The notes under the pieces were generated by a model. It saw only the letters and a program-made list of their open reading frames with translations, did no database searches and was not told where the DNA came from. Positions 45,542 to 54,721 of a DNA stretch of 60,555 nucleotides are shown piece by piece (the first letter of the stretch is position 1; the number at the start of each line of letters is the position of its first letter). The position numbers and the translations under genes are program-made. Source of the stretch: Actinomyces sp. oral taxon 170 str. F0386 (GTDB taxonomy: Bacteria; Actinomycetota; Actinomycetes; Actinomycetales; Actinomycetaceae); contig NZ_GL882516.1 in NCBI RefSeq assembly GCF_000195595.1, positions 1-60,555 on the forward strand, written 5' to 3'.

Positions 45542-47362
45542 GTGAGCATGCAGTTCCCCTCCGGCGAGACAGCCCCATCTTCACAGCCGCCGTCCGCTAG
45601 CCAGTCCTCTGCGGCCCCCACCACAGGATCGCGCAGGTCCGGCAACGAGCACAGCGCTGCGCCCTTCTCCGTACCCGGGGTGCGAATCACCTCGGTCCTG
45701 GGGCGCGGGGGCTTCGCCACGGTCTACGCCGGCGTGCAGGACTCCCTGGAACGGCCGGTCGCCGTCAAGGTCGACTCCCGTCCTCTGGACGATCCGCGCA
45801 ACGAGCGGCGGTTCATGCGCGAGGTGCAGGCGGCCTCACGGATCTCAGGGCATCCCCACGTCGTCTCGCTGGTCGACACCGGAAAGCTGCCCGATCTGCG
45901 CCCCTACCTGGTCATGGAGCTGTGCGCGGGCGGCAGTCTGTACGACCTCGTCTCGCGGGGCTCCACACCCGCCTCTGACGCCGTGGCGCTGGTGGAGGCG
46001 GCGGCCTCGGCGCTGGGAGCGGCTCACGCCGCCGGCGTCATGCACCGGGACGTCAAGCCCGCCAATATCCTTCTGGACTCCTACGGCTCGCCGCGCCTGT
46101 CGGACTTCGGCATCGCCTCCGTCCAGCGCGAGGGACAGGACCCCACCGTCACCCTGGAGTGCCTCACTCCCGACTTCGCCGCGCCGGAGGCCTTCATGCT
46201 GACCAGCCCCGGGCCAGAGGGGGACGTGTGGTCCATGGGAGCCGTCCTCTTCGCTCTACTGACGGGACGAGGCCCAAGACGCGGCCCCGACGGCGTGCAG
46301 CGCAGCCTGCCAGAGATCGTCCGCTCCCTCGATGAACCCTTGAACCTCAACGACCCGAACGTTCCCGAGCTCCTGCTCCCAGTACTGAGCAAAGCCATGG
46401 CGCCTGATCCGCGGGACCGTTACCGCAACGGCACCGAGCTCACCGATGCCCTGGGACAGGTTCGGGAGCAGCTCGGAACCGGCAACCTGGCTGTCGGCGG
46501 TCCGGTGACCTCCTTGCAGCTGGTCGAGGCAGGATTGGCGCCCCTGCCTGCGCATAGCGCCTCGGCCCACTCGGCCGCCTCGGCGAGCCCCAACGGCCCG
46601 GGTAGTGCGCCCAGTCCCTCCAGCGGGTACCTTGCCAGTGCCTCCAGCGCACTGTCCGGGCCATCGGCCGGCTCAGCCCGCTCGGCGCAGTCCGCGCCCT
46701 CAGCGGTCTCCGGTCAGCTGGGACGCTACGAGCAGTCACCGATGCCGGAGTCGTCACCGGACTCCTTGAGCGCTTCCCTGAGCGGGTCCGCGGCAGCGGA
46801 CGCCGGCCGGTCTCTCAGGCTCACCACCCGCGAGCGACGTCGGATCGGTCTGCGTGCCGGGACCGTGGGAACGGTTGTCGGCCTCGCCGTCGGCCTGGGT
46901 GCCGGCTGGATGGCGGGAGCCTGGCTGGCTCCGGCTGTGTCCACGGCCAGGGCCGGGTCCTCGACCGCAGAATCAGCATCCGCATCGGCCCAGTCGCCGT
47001 CGGGTCAGGACACTGCCTCCACTCCGCCTCACCCGGTCGGCACCTGCCTGGCCGGTACCACCTCCATCTCAGGACAGACCACGGCCAGAAAGGTGGCCTG
47101 CAACGAACCTCACTCCTGGGAGGTCTACCAGGTGGGGACCCTGGCGGAGAGCACCTCGGGCTCCAGCGACGACGACCTGGCCTCCGACCCCAACGTGCAG
47201 GCCGCCTGTACGTCAGAAGCCGCCAAGCGGTACGGGGCGGCGAATCCGAGCACGTCGGTGCTGGGACCCGGCGAAGCCGGATGGAGTGCCGGGAAACGGG
47301 GCTTCTCGTGCATCGCCTCGGACCTGAAGGGCGGACAGCGCACGAGCTCGTACGCCGGTTAG
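45542..47362 (+). CDS. Membrane Ser/Thr protein kinase with septum-formation-like extracellular domain
   Basis: About 606 residues. A Ser/Pro-rich lead is followed by a Hanks-type kinase: GRGGFATVY loop, catalytic Lys in VAVKVD (near 76), [12 protein letters not shown] (Asp near 170) and DFG (near 188). The APE-type motif appears as AAPEAF. A long Ser/Ala/Gly-rich linker leads to one transmembrane helix (near 435-465) and an extracellular domain with paired Cys ([37 protein letters not shown]) resembling the Septum_form family. GTG 45542 has GAGG 8 bases upstream; an in-frame ATG at 45524 lacks one. It has no PASTA repeats, so it is not PknB. Confidence 0.9.
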   Translation: MSMQFPSGETAPSSQPPSASQSSAAPTTGSRRSGNEHSAAPFSVPGVRITSVLGRGGFATVYAGVQDSLERPVAVKVDSRPLDDPRNERRFMREVQAASRISGHPHVVSLVDTGKLPDLRPYLVMELCAGGSLYDLVSRGSTPASDAVALVEAAASALGAAHAAGVMHRDVKPANILLDSYGSPRLSDFGIASVQREGQDPTVTLECLTPDFAAPEAFMLTSPGPEGDVWSMGAVLFALLTGRGPRRGPDGVQRSLPEIVRSLDEPLNLNDPNVPELLLPVLSKAMAPDPRDRYRNGTELTDALGQVREQLGTGNLAVGGPVTSLQLVEAGLAPLPAHSASAHSAASASPNGPGSAPSPSSGYLASASSALSGPSAGSARSAQSAPSAVSGQLGRYEQSPMPESSPDSLSASLSGSAAADAGRSLRLTTRERRRIGLRAGTVGTVVGLAVGLGAGWMAGAWLAPAVSTARAGSSTAESASASAQSPSGQDTASTPPHPVGTCLAGTTSISGQTTARKVACNEPHSWEVYQVGTLAESTSGSSDDDLASDPNVQAACTSEAAKRYGAANPSTSVLGPGEAGWSAGKRGFSCIASDLKGGQRTSSYAG

Positions 47363-47410
47363 GAGGCGCGGGCCGTGCACACGGCAGCGATGCTGTTGAC
47401 AGGGCCGTCG

Positions 47411-48337
47411 TTACTGCGGAGGGCGGCGCAGTCCCCGCCCGAACCAACGCATCGCCCGGGGCGCCTTGATCTCCGAGGACCTCACGGCGCCGGGGACGTC
47501 GTCGGCGTCGATGGCGCCCAGGAGCACGTCCTCGACGACCTGGTCCATGGAGGCCAGGAGGAGCCCTGCCGAGGCTTCCTCCCCGGGCTGGCCGTTGGTG
47601 AAGTGGCGGGCGGTGATCGTCCCGGACAGTCCTGACTCGATACCGACGTCGGTGGCCAGATCCGCGGTCATGAGGACCGCGCCGGCACGTGAGAGGCGGG
47701 AGAGCTGGGCGGCCAACTCGGCCGCCTCCGCAGGTTCGGAGTCCGATCCGCCCAGGAGCTCGGCCACGTCCCAGTCCGAGTGGGCCGAGACGAACCGCTT
47801 GACTGCGAAGGCTCCGCTGGAGGAGGGCACCACGGTGCAGTCCAGACCCATGAGCGCGCACATACCGGCCAGGCCGTCGGCCCGGTTCAACGGTGTCATC
47901 ACGACCGCGACCTTGACGGCCTTGGGATCCTGGTCATCGGTCTGCCCGGAGGCGTAGGAGCTCAAGGAGTCCGCCGCGGCCGCGATCTGCGCCTCCTGGG
48001 CGTCGGTGAGTCGTGAGGAGTCGTCGGCGGGCTCACCATTGGGCTCATGAGTGGGCTCTGTGCCCCGGGCTCCTGTGTCGAGGGCGTGGTAGGTATTGTG
48101 GGGGACGTCGTCAGGGTCGACCCCCTCGGGCTTCGTCCCCTGACCGGTTGCGGGAGAATCTGAGGCCTCGGGCTCGCCTCGAACCCGCCTGCGCTGAGGG
48201 CCTTCGGGGGCATCGAGGTCGTCGACCGCTGAGAGGTCGTCGGGGATCTCGACGTCGTCCATGAGGGCGGCGAACTCGGCGTCCAGGTCTCGCTGGCCGT
48301 CCTGGTTGTCGTCATCGGGCCGGGGGCTCTTGTCCAT
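47411..48337 (-). CDS. Hypothetical acidic protein coupled to hisB
   Basis: A 308-residue protein, not recognised. Residues 1-110 are Asp/Glu/Pro-rich and probably disordered. The C-terminal 180 residues look folded, with VKVAVVMTPLNRADGLAGMCALMGLDCTVVPSSSG and alternating helices and strands that could form an alpha/beta domain. Its ATG shares one base with the hisB stop, so it is translated with hisB. In several actinobacteria a hypothetical gene sits at this place between hisB and hisH; function unknown. Confidence 0.75.
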   Translation of the reverse strand: MDKSPRPDDDNQDGQRDLDAEFAALMDDVEIPDDLSAVDDLDAPEGPQRRRVRGEPEASDSPATGQGTKPEGVDPDDVPHNTYHALDTGARGTEPTHEPNGEPADDSSRLTDAQEAQIAAAADSLSSYASGQTDDQDPKAVKVAVVMTPLNRADGLAGMCALMGLDCTVVPSSSGAFAVKRFVSAHSDWDVAELLGGSDSEPAEAAELAAQLSRLSRAGAVLMTADLATDVGIESGLSGTITARHFTNGQPGEEASAGLLLASMDQVVEDVLLGAIDADDVPGAVRSSEIKAPRAMRWFGRGLRRPPQ

Positions 48338-48936
48338 TACAGGCTTCCCTTCGTGGACGGAATGGTCTCAACCCGGGGGTCGTCCTCCACCGCGGTGCGC
48401 AGGGCGCGGGCCAGGGCCTTGAACTCGGCCTCGGCGACGTGGTGGGGGTCGCGGCCAGACAGGACCCGGACGTGGAGGCAGATGCCGGCGTGGTAGGCGA
48501 TGGCCTCCAGGACATGACGCACCATCGAGCCGGTGAAGTGCCCACCGATGAGGTGGTGCACGAAGGCCTCGGACTCGCCCTCGTGCACCAGGTAGGGCCG
48601 TCCGGAGATGTCGACGACGACGTGGGCCAGGGCCTCGTCCAGGGGGACGCTGGCCTCGCCAAAGCGGCGGATGCCGCGCTTGTCCCCCAGTGCCTCGCGC
48701 AGAGCCTCGCCGATGCAGATAGCGGTGTCCTCAACGGTGTGATGCACGTCGATGTCGGTGTCACCAGTGGCGCGCACTGTCAGATCAATGAGGGAGTGAC
48801 GCCCCAGGGCGGTGAGCATGTGGTCGTAGAAGGGAACGGTGGTGGAGACGTCGGACTGACCGGTGCCGTCAAGGTTGATCTCGACGACGACACTGGACTC
48901 GCTCGTGGCTCGCTCGATGCGCGCGGTGCGGCTCAT
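48337..48936 (-). CDS. hisB: Imidazoleglycerol-phosphate dehydratase
   Basis: A 199-residue manganese enzyme of histidine synthesis. Metal-binding motifs are visible: [20 protein letters not shown] and [15 protein letters not shown], plus HHLIGG. ATG 48936 gives the normal size; an ATG five codons earlier is possible. It lies 126 bases after hisC, with a short tandem repeat in between. Confidence 0.96.
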   Translation of the reverse strand: MSRTARIERATSESSVVVEINLDGTGQSDVSTTVPFYDHMLTALGRHSLIDLTVRATGDTDIDVHHTVEDTAICIGEALREALGDKRGIRRFGEASVPLDEALAHVVVDISGRPYLVHEGESEAFVHHLIGGHFTGSMVRHVLEAIAYHAGICLHVRVLSGRDPHHVAEAEFKALARALRTAVEDDPRVETIPSTKGSL

Positions 48937-48981
48937 GTGTTTCCTAAGCATCGTGTGTCGTGCGTTTCAGCGGTACTGATT

Positions 48982-49001
48982 GTCTTAAGACTGTCCTAAG
49001 A
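48982..49001 (-). promoter_or_regulatory. Tandem 11-bp repeat upstream of hisB
   Basis: On the plus strand TGTCTTAAGAC is followed directly by TGTCCTAAGAG (start at 48981), two copies spaced 11 bases, i.e. about one helical turn. The first copy contains the perfect palindrome GTCTTAAGAC (48982-48991). The spot is 46-66 bases before the hisB ATG in a 126-base gap, suggesting an operator, but no cognate regulator is known. Confidence 0.4.
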
Positions 49002-49062
49002 GGCACATCAACTGGTGGTCACCCTACCGGTCCTCGGCTCCGTCCGTGTAGGGCACCGCGGT

Positions 49063-50205
49063 TCATCCCGCGATGATCGCGGCCAGGGCGCCGCGCAGCC
49101 GCTCCATCTCCTCGGGCGTGCCGATACTGGCCCGTAGGAAGCCATCAGGACCAACGACGCGGATGAGGACCCCGGCGTCGAGCAGGGCCTGCCAAACGGC
49201 CTGGCGGTCGGGAAACGGGCCGAACAGGACGAAGTTGGCGTCCGACTCGTGCACGGTCAGTCCCTGACCTCGCAGCCAGGTCACCAGGGCGTCGCGCTCA
49301 TCGCGCAGGGAGGCGACCTGGGCCATGAGCTCATCACGGTGGGACAGTGCGGCCAGGGCGGCGGCCTGGGTGACGGCAGAGAGGTGGTAGGGCAGGCGCA
49401 CGATGCGCAGGGCCTCGACCAGGGTGCGGTCTGCGGCCAGGTAGCCCAGGCGCAGCCCGGCCGCCCCGAAGGCCTTGGACATGGTGCGGGTGACCGCCAG
49501 GTGTGGGTTGTCCGGTCCCAGCAGCTCCAGGGCGCTGGGCACACCGGGCCGGCGGAACTCGGCGTAGGCCTCGTCGATGACGACGACGCAGTCGGACGCC
49601 CTCGCCGGTGAGCCGATCTCGGCTCCCAGCACGGGCCCCCGGCCGCGGGCCGCCTCAAGGATCCTGCTGATGTCCTCCAGCGGCAGGGCCGTCCCGGTGG
49701 GGTTGTTGGGGCTGGCCAGGATGACGACGGCGGGGCGCAGCTCCGTGATCGCGGTCACTGCAGCGTCGGTGTCGATCGTGAAGTCCTCACGCCGCGGGCG
49801 TGTGACGTAGTCCGTCAGGGTGTTGCGGGCGTACTCGGGGTACATCGAGTACGTGGGGGTGAAGGTCAGGCAGGTGCGTCCGGGGCCGCCGAAGGCCTGC
49901 AGCACATGGAGCATGACCTCATTGGAGCCGTTGGCCGCCCAGATCTGCTCTGGGGTGAGGGCGACGGCGGACTCGGCTCCGAGATAGTCCGCGAGCGCCT
50001 CCCGCAGCCGGGGGAAGTCGCGCTCCGGGTAGCGGTTGAGGCCCTGGGCGGCCCGGACCACCGCGGTGGCGATCGTCTCGATGACCGCGGCCGAGGGCGG
50101 GTAGGGGTTCTCGTTGACGTTCAGCCGTACGGGGACATCGATCTCCGGGGCCCCGTAGGGGGCCTCGCCCTCCAGGTCCGGTCTCAGGGGCAGGTTCGCG
50201 CTCAC
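49063..50205 (-). CDS. hisC: Histidinol-phosphate aminotransferase
   Basis: A 380-residue class I/II PLP enzyme. The PLP Lys is in RTMSKAFGAAGLRLGY, with SNEVMLH and VVIDEAYAEF motifs of HisC. GTG 50205 lacks a ribosome site; TAGACT ends 6 bases upstream, a leaderless pattern. hisD, usually upstream, is missing and replaced by an antiporter gene. Confidence 0.94.
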   Translation of the reverse strand: MSANLPLRPDLEGEAPYGAPEIDVPVRLNVNENPYPPSAAVIETIATAVVRAAQGLNRYPERDFPRLREALADYLGAESAVALTPEQIWAANGSNEVMLHVLQAFGGPGRTCLTFTPTYSMYPEYARNTLTDYVTRPRREDFTIDTDAAVTAITELRPAVVILASPNNPTGTALPLEDISRILEAARGRGPVLGAEIGSPARASDCVVVIDEAYAEFRRPGVPSALELLGPDNPHLAVTRTMSKAFGAAGLRLGYLAADRTLVEALRIVRLPYHLSAVTQAAALAALSHRDELMAQVASLRDERDALVTWLRGQGLTVHESDANFVLFGPFPDRQAVWQALLDAGVLIRVVGPDGFLRASIGTPEEMERLRGALAAIIAG

Positions 50206-50240
50206 GTCAGGAGTCTACGGGTCGGGCTCCCTTCGTGGGC

Positions 50241-50264
50241 GGATCCCCTCAGCAGGTGGGATCC
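50241..50264 (-). terminator. Hairpin between antiporter gene and hisC
   Basis: GGATCCC (50241-50247) and GGGATCC (50258-50264) pair perfectly over 7 bases around a 10-base loop, 41 bases after the antiporter stop and before the hisC -10 box. It may end antiporter transcription or lie in the hisC promoter region. Confidence 0.4.
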
Positions 50265-50304
50265 ACTAGTATCGAAGTGCCATTCGCAGCGACGTGATGA
50301 AGGT

Positions 50305-52290
50305 TCAGTGGGGCTCGCCGGTCAGCATGATCTCCTGGAAGTCGAGGCGGTCCAGGGCGTGCTCCAGGGAGTCTGCCGAGTACAGGCCCTCGTCTCCGGC
50401 ATCCAGGAGAGCCTCGCGCTGAGCCCGGATCATGTCCAGGGCACGCTCTCGCATCGGGGCGAGCTCGCCGTGCCGCCAGGTCGGGTCGGTCCATGCCTTG
50501 GCGACAGCGGCCGGGGAGAGGACGATGTCGCTGCCCTCCCGTCGCAGCAGCACGTGCTGCTCGGGCGTGAGCGCGGCGTTCTCAGCGTGCTTGACGTCCT
50601 CACCGCTCTGCGCGGCGGTCGCAGGCCTGTCCGGCCCCGCCGCGGTGGCGGGTGAGGCGGGCTCATCGGGGCCGGTCGGCTCGGTGGGCGAGGAGGGTAC
50701 GGGCTTATTGCCGAACGTCCTTGTGGCACCGGTGGCGACGACGTCGTGGATGCTGCGGCTGGGAGGCTCGCGGCTGTCGGTGACGGCGTCACGGGCAGCA
50801 CTGACCAGCAGCGAGATGACAGCGGCCTTCTCCTCCTCGTCCGCGGGGCCGGCCATCGCGGGCCTGACGATACGTACCAGTGCGGGCAGTGTCAGTCCTT
50901 GGATCGTCAGCGAGCCGGCTGCCACCAGCATGGCCACCAGGAGGAGGAAGGTGCGGTGCGGCGCCGTGGTCGGCAGGGTCTGGGCCGCGGCCAGGGTAAT
51001 GGCGCCACGCATGCCCGCCCAGACGATGACGGCGCCCTCGCGTGAGCGCAGGGGCTCGGCCGCGAAGTAGTCCAGGTCAGCGCCCCGGCGTCGGACTCGG
51101 CTGGAGATGCGGCGTGCACGTCGGGCGATGCTCTCGTGGCTGGGCTCTCGCCGAAGCTTACGGTGGACCTGGGGGAAACGGCGGCGGTCCCAGGGGACCT
51201 GAGGCATCTCGGCCTCGCCGCGCACAATGGCGGAGCAGCGGTTCTGGAACTGGTGGATGGCCTCCTCGTTCTCCTCCCAGTGGGTGGCCCACCGCGCGGT
51301 CCTGTGACTGAGGAGCTTGAGCATCGGCGCAACGACGAGGGCCCGGATGACGACGGTCAGCGCCCCGACGACGACAGCAACCCCGATGGCCCGGCGAACG
51401 CCGAGATCCGAGGCGTCCACCTTTTCGACAATGCCGAAGAACTCCAGCCCCATGACCAGGAAGATGAGTCCTTCCAGGGTGAGCTCGACGGTGTGCCAGT
51501 TGGTGCGTGAGGCCACGCGGTGGGCCGGCGGCAGCATCCGGGGGCCGCGGTGTCCGGTGATGAGCCCGGCGACGACCGCGGCCACCAGGCCCGAGCCGTG
51601 CATGTGCTCGGCCGGGATCGCCGCGAGGAAGGGGACGGTGAAAGACACCACCGTGTCCACCGTGGGGTCAGTGATGTGTGAGCGCACCCGCAGACTCACC
51701 TCGCCGACGAGCCAGCCCACTCCCAGGGCCACCAGCACCGCCAGGGCGAAGCCGCCCAGCACGCCCCCGACACTGACACCGCCCGACGTGGCGGCCGAGA
51801 CGGCCGAGGACAGGACCACGAGTGCGGTGGCGTCGTTGAGCAGCCCCTCTCCCTCGAGAACGGTGATGATGCGCTGAGAGACTCCCAGCCTGCGGGCAAT
51901 GGAGATGGCCACGGCATCGGTAGGGCTGAGGATCGCCCCCATGGCGATCGCCCAGGCCAGGGAGAGCCCAGGAACCAGGAGGGTGAGGAACACTCCGATG
52001 CCCGCCGCGGACAGGGCCACCAGCAGGATCGCCAGGACCGCCACCGGGGCCAGCTCGCGACGGAAGTTGATGGTTGAGATACTCACCGCCGTCGAGAACA
52101 GCAGCGGGGGGAGGATTCCTTCCAGAACCACCTGAGGGTCCAGCTCGACCGCCGGAATGAATGGCAGAAAGCCGACGGCGGTGCCGCCCGCCAGGAGGAT
52201 CAGCGCCGGGGCGACACCAATACGGTCACTGAGCTGGGAGGCCGCTGCGATGGCCAGGGTGCCCAGCACGGCGATGATGAGGAGGTCCAT
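50305..52290 (-). CDS. CPA1-family Na+/H+ antiporter (NhaP/YjcE-like)
   Basis: A 661-residue membrane protein. About 12 helices occupy the first 320 residues, with AMGAILSPTDAVAIS and EGEGLLNDATALV, the ND ion-binding motif of electroneutral CPA1 antiporters. Additional membrane segments after residue 410 (VIVWAGMRGAITLAAAQTLP) contain the conserved GxRG. The C-terminal 200 residues are cytoplasmic, with a Pro/Thr-rich linker and a helical end. Role: pH and sodium homeostasis. Confidence 0.92.
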   Translation of the reverse strand: MDLLIIAVLGTLAIAAASQLSDRIGVAPALILLAGGTAVGFLPFIPAVELDPQVVLEGILPPLLFSTAVSISTINFRRELAPVAVLAILLVALSAAGIGVFLTLLVPGLSLAWAIAMGAILSPTDAVAISIARRLGVSQRIITVLEGEGLLNDATALVVLSSAVSAATSGGVSVGGVLGGFALAVLVALGVGWLVGEVSLRVRSHITDPTVDTVVSFTVPFLAAIPAEHMHGSGLVAAVVAGLITGHRGPRMLPPAHRVASRTNWHTVELTLEGLIFLVMGLEFFGIVEKVDASDLGVRRAIGVAVVVGALTVVIRALVVAPMLKLLSHRTARWATHWEENEEAIHQFQNRCSAIVRGEAEMPQVPWDRRRFPQVHRKLRREPSHESIARRARRISSRVRRRGADLDYFAAEPLRSREGAVIVWAGMRGAITLAAAQTLPTTAPHRTFLLLVAMLVAAGSLTIQGLTLPALVRIVRPAMAGPADEEEKAAVISLLVSAARDAVTDSREPPSRSIHDVVATGATRTFGNKPVPSSPTEPTGPDEPASPATAAGPDRPATAAQSGEDVKHAENAALTPEQHVLLRREGSDIVLSPAAVAKAWTDPTWRHGELAPMRERALDMIRAQREALLDAGDEGLYSADSLEHALDRLDFQEIMLTGEPH

Positions 52291-52345
52291 GGGCCAAGGG
52301 TAACCAAGGCGTCACCGGCTCGATCATCCGCGCTACCGTGGCCCT

Positions 52346-54673
52346 GTGACGATCACAGGCCCTGGGGACCCTGAGTACTCTGAGCATTCTGATCTGCTCG
52401 ACTCGCCCGTGCGGGAGCGGGCCGAGGCCGTTCTGCGCACGCTCGTAGGCCGTAACGAGGCCCGGCTGCGTGAGGACCAGTGGCGGGCGATCGAGGCGCT
52501 TGTCGTCGACCGCCGCCGGGCCCTGGTGGTCCAGCGCACGGGCTGGGGCAAGTCGGCCGTGTACTTCGTGGCAACGGTGCTGCTGCGTGAGGGCTGGGGC
52601 GGCTGGCGACCTGGTGCGCCACGACCCTGCCCCGAGGCACAGGACCGTTCCGAGAGCGTCGGAGCGAGCGTCATCATCTCGCCGCTGCTGGCCCTCATGC
52701 GCGACCAGGTCGCCGCTGCCGAGCGTGCCGGGATCCGGGCCGTGACCATGAACTCGGCCAATGTCACCCAGTGGGAGGAGATCGAGACTCGGATACGTAT
52801 CGGTGAGGTGGATGTTCTCCTGGTCTCCCCCGAGCGCCTCAACAACCCGGTCTTCCGCGACGAGGTCCTGCCGCACCTGGCCGACAACGCCGGACTGGTG
52901 GTGATTGATGAGGCCCATTGCATCTCGGACTGGGGACATGACTTCCGCCCGGACTACCGGCGCATCCGTACCCTGCTGGCCGAGCTGCCGCCGCGTACTC
53001 CGGTCCTGGCGACCACGGCGACCGCCAACGCCCGGGTCAGTGCCGACGTCGCCGAGCAGCTGGGGGCGGCTCCGTCGCCGGCCGGGGTGGCCGACTCACA
53101 GGTCCTGGTGCTGCGCGGCGCCCTGGAGCGCAGATCCCTCCACCTGGGGGTGAGGATCCTGCCAGATGCCGCCACCCGCCTGGCCTGGTTGGCCGCCTAC
53201 CTGCGGCGCGTGCCCGGCAGCGGCATCGTCTACTGCCTGACTGTCTCGGCTGCGCTGGAGGTCGCCGAGCACCTGAGTGCCTCAGGTGCGGAGGTGGCCG
53301 CCTACACGGGGCAGACCGACGCCGCTGAGCGCGAACGTCTGGAGGAGGACCTCAAGGCAGATCGGGTTAAGGCGCTGGTGGCCACCTCTGCCCTGGGGAT
53401 GGGTTTTGACAAACCGGATCTGGGCTTCGTGGTGCACGTGGGAGCACCGTCCTCTCCGGTGAGCTACTACCAGCAGGTGGGGCGTGCCGGTCGCGGCGTG
53501 GAGCGGGCCGAGGTGGTGCTGCTGCCGGGAAACGAGGACCGGGCGATCTGGGAGTGGTTCGGCTCCCAGGGCTTCCCACCCGAGGACCAGGTTCGTGAGG
53601 TCCTGGCCGGGCTGGACAAGCAGCGGGAGACCGGGGCAGGGCCGATGTCGACTGCGGCCCTGGAGACGGTGACCTCGTTACGGCGCACCCGGCTGGAGTC
53701 CATGCTCAAGGTCCTTGACGTCGACGGCGCCGTACGCCGGGTACGTGGTGGCTGGGAGTCCACCGGCCTGCCCTGGTCCTATGACACTGAGCGCTACGCG
53801 CGAGTCGACGCCGCGCGTCGGACCGAGCAGGAGGCGATGGTCGCCTACGAGCGGCTCGGCTCCGCTCCTGCCTCTGCGGATGCGGGCCCACCCTGCCGCA
53901 TGGCCTTCTTGAGGTCGGTGCTCGATGATCCACACCTCCAGCGGGGGTGGCGCTGCGGGGCCTGCGACCTGTGCGGAGGCCTGGATCTGCCCGACGCCCC
54001 CGATGAGCAGCATGTAGGCGCCGCTCGTCAGGTACTAGAACGCGCTGGGGTCGAGTTGCGAGCGCGCCGGCAGTGGCCCACCGGGATGGAGCGTCTGGGA
54101 CTGAGCCGCTTCAAGGGCCGCATCGGCGCCGGGAGGCAGGCGGCCACAGGTCTGGCCGTGAGTCGTCTGGACGGGCTCGGGGCCTCGACGGCCCTGCGTG
54201 AGCTGGTCGCCTCCGATGAGGACGGCGAGGTCCCGGGCACCTTGAGGCCGCTGGTACTCCAGGCTGTGGACCGGCTCAGCGAGATCATCGGTGACCGGAG
54301 AACCGGCGGTGTCGAGACAGGTGAGAAGCAGATCTCCGTCGTCATCGTGGACTCACGCACCCGGCCGGGGCTGGTCCGTCAGCTGGGGCGGGCCGTGGCC
54401 GCACGGATCGGTGGCAAGCCGCTGGGGGTCGTAGGGATCAGTGGCCAGGATCCGACTCGTCACGATGTGGGCTCGGCGTTCCGCCTGGCGGAGGTGGCCC
54501 GCCGACTGACGCTTCAGACATGGTCCGCGCAGATGCTCGAGGAGCTGCGGGCCTCCGTGGTGGTCCTGGTGGACGACTGGAGCGACTCGGGCTGGACGCT
54601 CACGGTGGCGGCCTCCCTCTTGCGCGAGGCAGGGGCGGCGGCGGTTCACCCCTTCGTCCTGGCTCAGAGATAG
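52346..54673 (+). CDS. RecQ-like DNA helicase fused to a phosphoribosyltransferase-like domain
   Basis: 775 residues. Superfamily 2 helicase core: Walker A QRTGWGKSAV, motif II VIDEAHCISDWGHDFRPDY (the RecQ-specific extension), motif VI QQVGRAGR. A zinc site follows (CRMAFLR ... CGACDLCGG, four Cys as in RecQ). There is no HRDC domain. The C-terminal 130 residues, from QISVVIVDSRTRPG to VVVLVDDWSDSGWTLTVAA, look like a phosphoribosyltransferase PRPP loop (DD-x2-SG-x-T). GTG 52346 lacks a ribosome site; TACCGT ends 6 bases before it. Confidence 0.9.
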   Translation: MTITGPGDPEYSEHSDLLDSPVRERAEAVLRTLVGRNEARLREDQWRAIEALVVDRRRALVVQRTGWGKSAVYFVATVLLREGWGGWRPGAPRPCPEAQDRSESVGASVIISPLLALMRDQVAAAERAGIRAVTMNSANVTQWEEIETRIRIGEVDVLLVSPERLNNPVFRDEVLPHLADNAGLVVIDEAHCISDWGHDFRPDYRRIRTLLAELPPRTPVLATTATANARVSADVAEQLGAAPSPAGVADSQVLVLRGALERRSLHLGVRILPDAATRLAWLAAYLRRVPGSGIVYCLTVSAALEVAEHLSASGAEVAAYTGQTDAAERERLEEDLKADRVKALVATSALGMGFDKPDLGFVVHVGAPSSPVSYYQQVGRAGRGVERAEVVLLPGNEDRAIWEWFGSQGFPPEDQVREVLAGLDKQRETGAGPMSTAALETVTSLRRTRLESMLKVLDVDGAVRRVRGGWESTGLPWSYDTERYARVDAARRTEQEAMVAYERLGSAPASADAGPPCRMAFLRSVLDDPHLQRGWRCGACDLCGGLDLPDAPDEQHVGAARQVLERAGVELRARRQWPTGMERLGLSRFKGRIGAGRQAATGLAVSRLDGLGASTALRELVASDEDGEVPGTLRPLVLQAVDRLSEIIGDRRTGGVETGEKQISVVIVDSRTRPGLVRQLGRAVAARIGGKPLGVVGISGQDPTRHDVGSAFRLAEVARRLTLQTWSAQMLEELRASVVVLVDDWSDSGWTLTVAASLLREAGAAAVHPFVLAQR

Positions 54674-54721
54674 AGCCGGGCGGGCGCCAGCGCCCCGCAG
54701 CGCCCGTCCGGTTCAGCGGCG

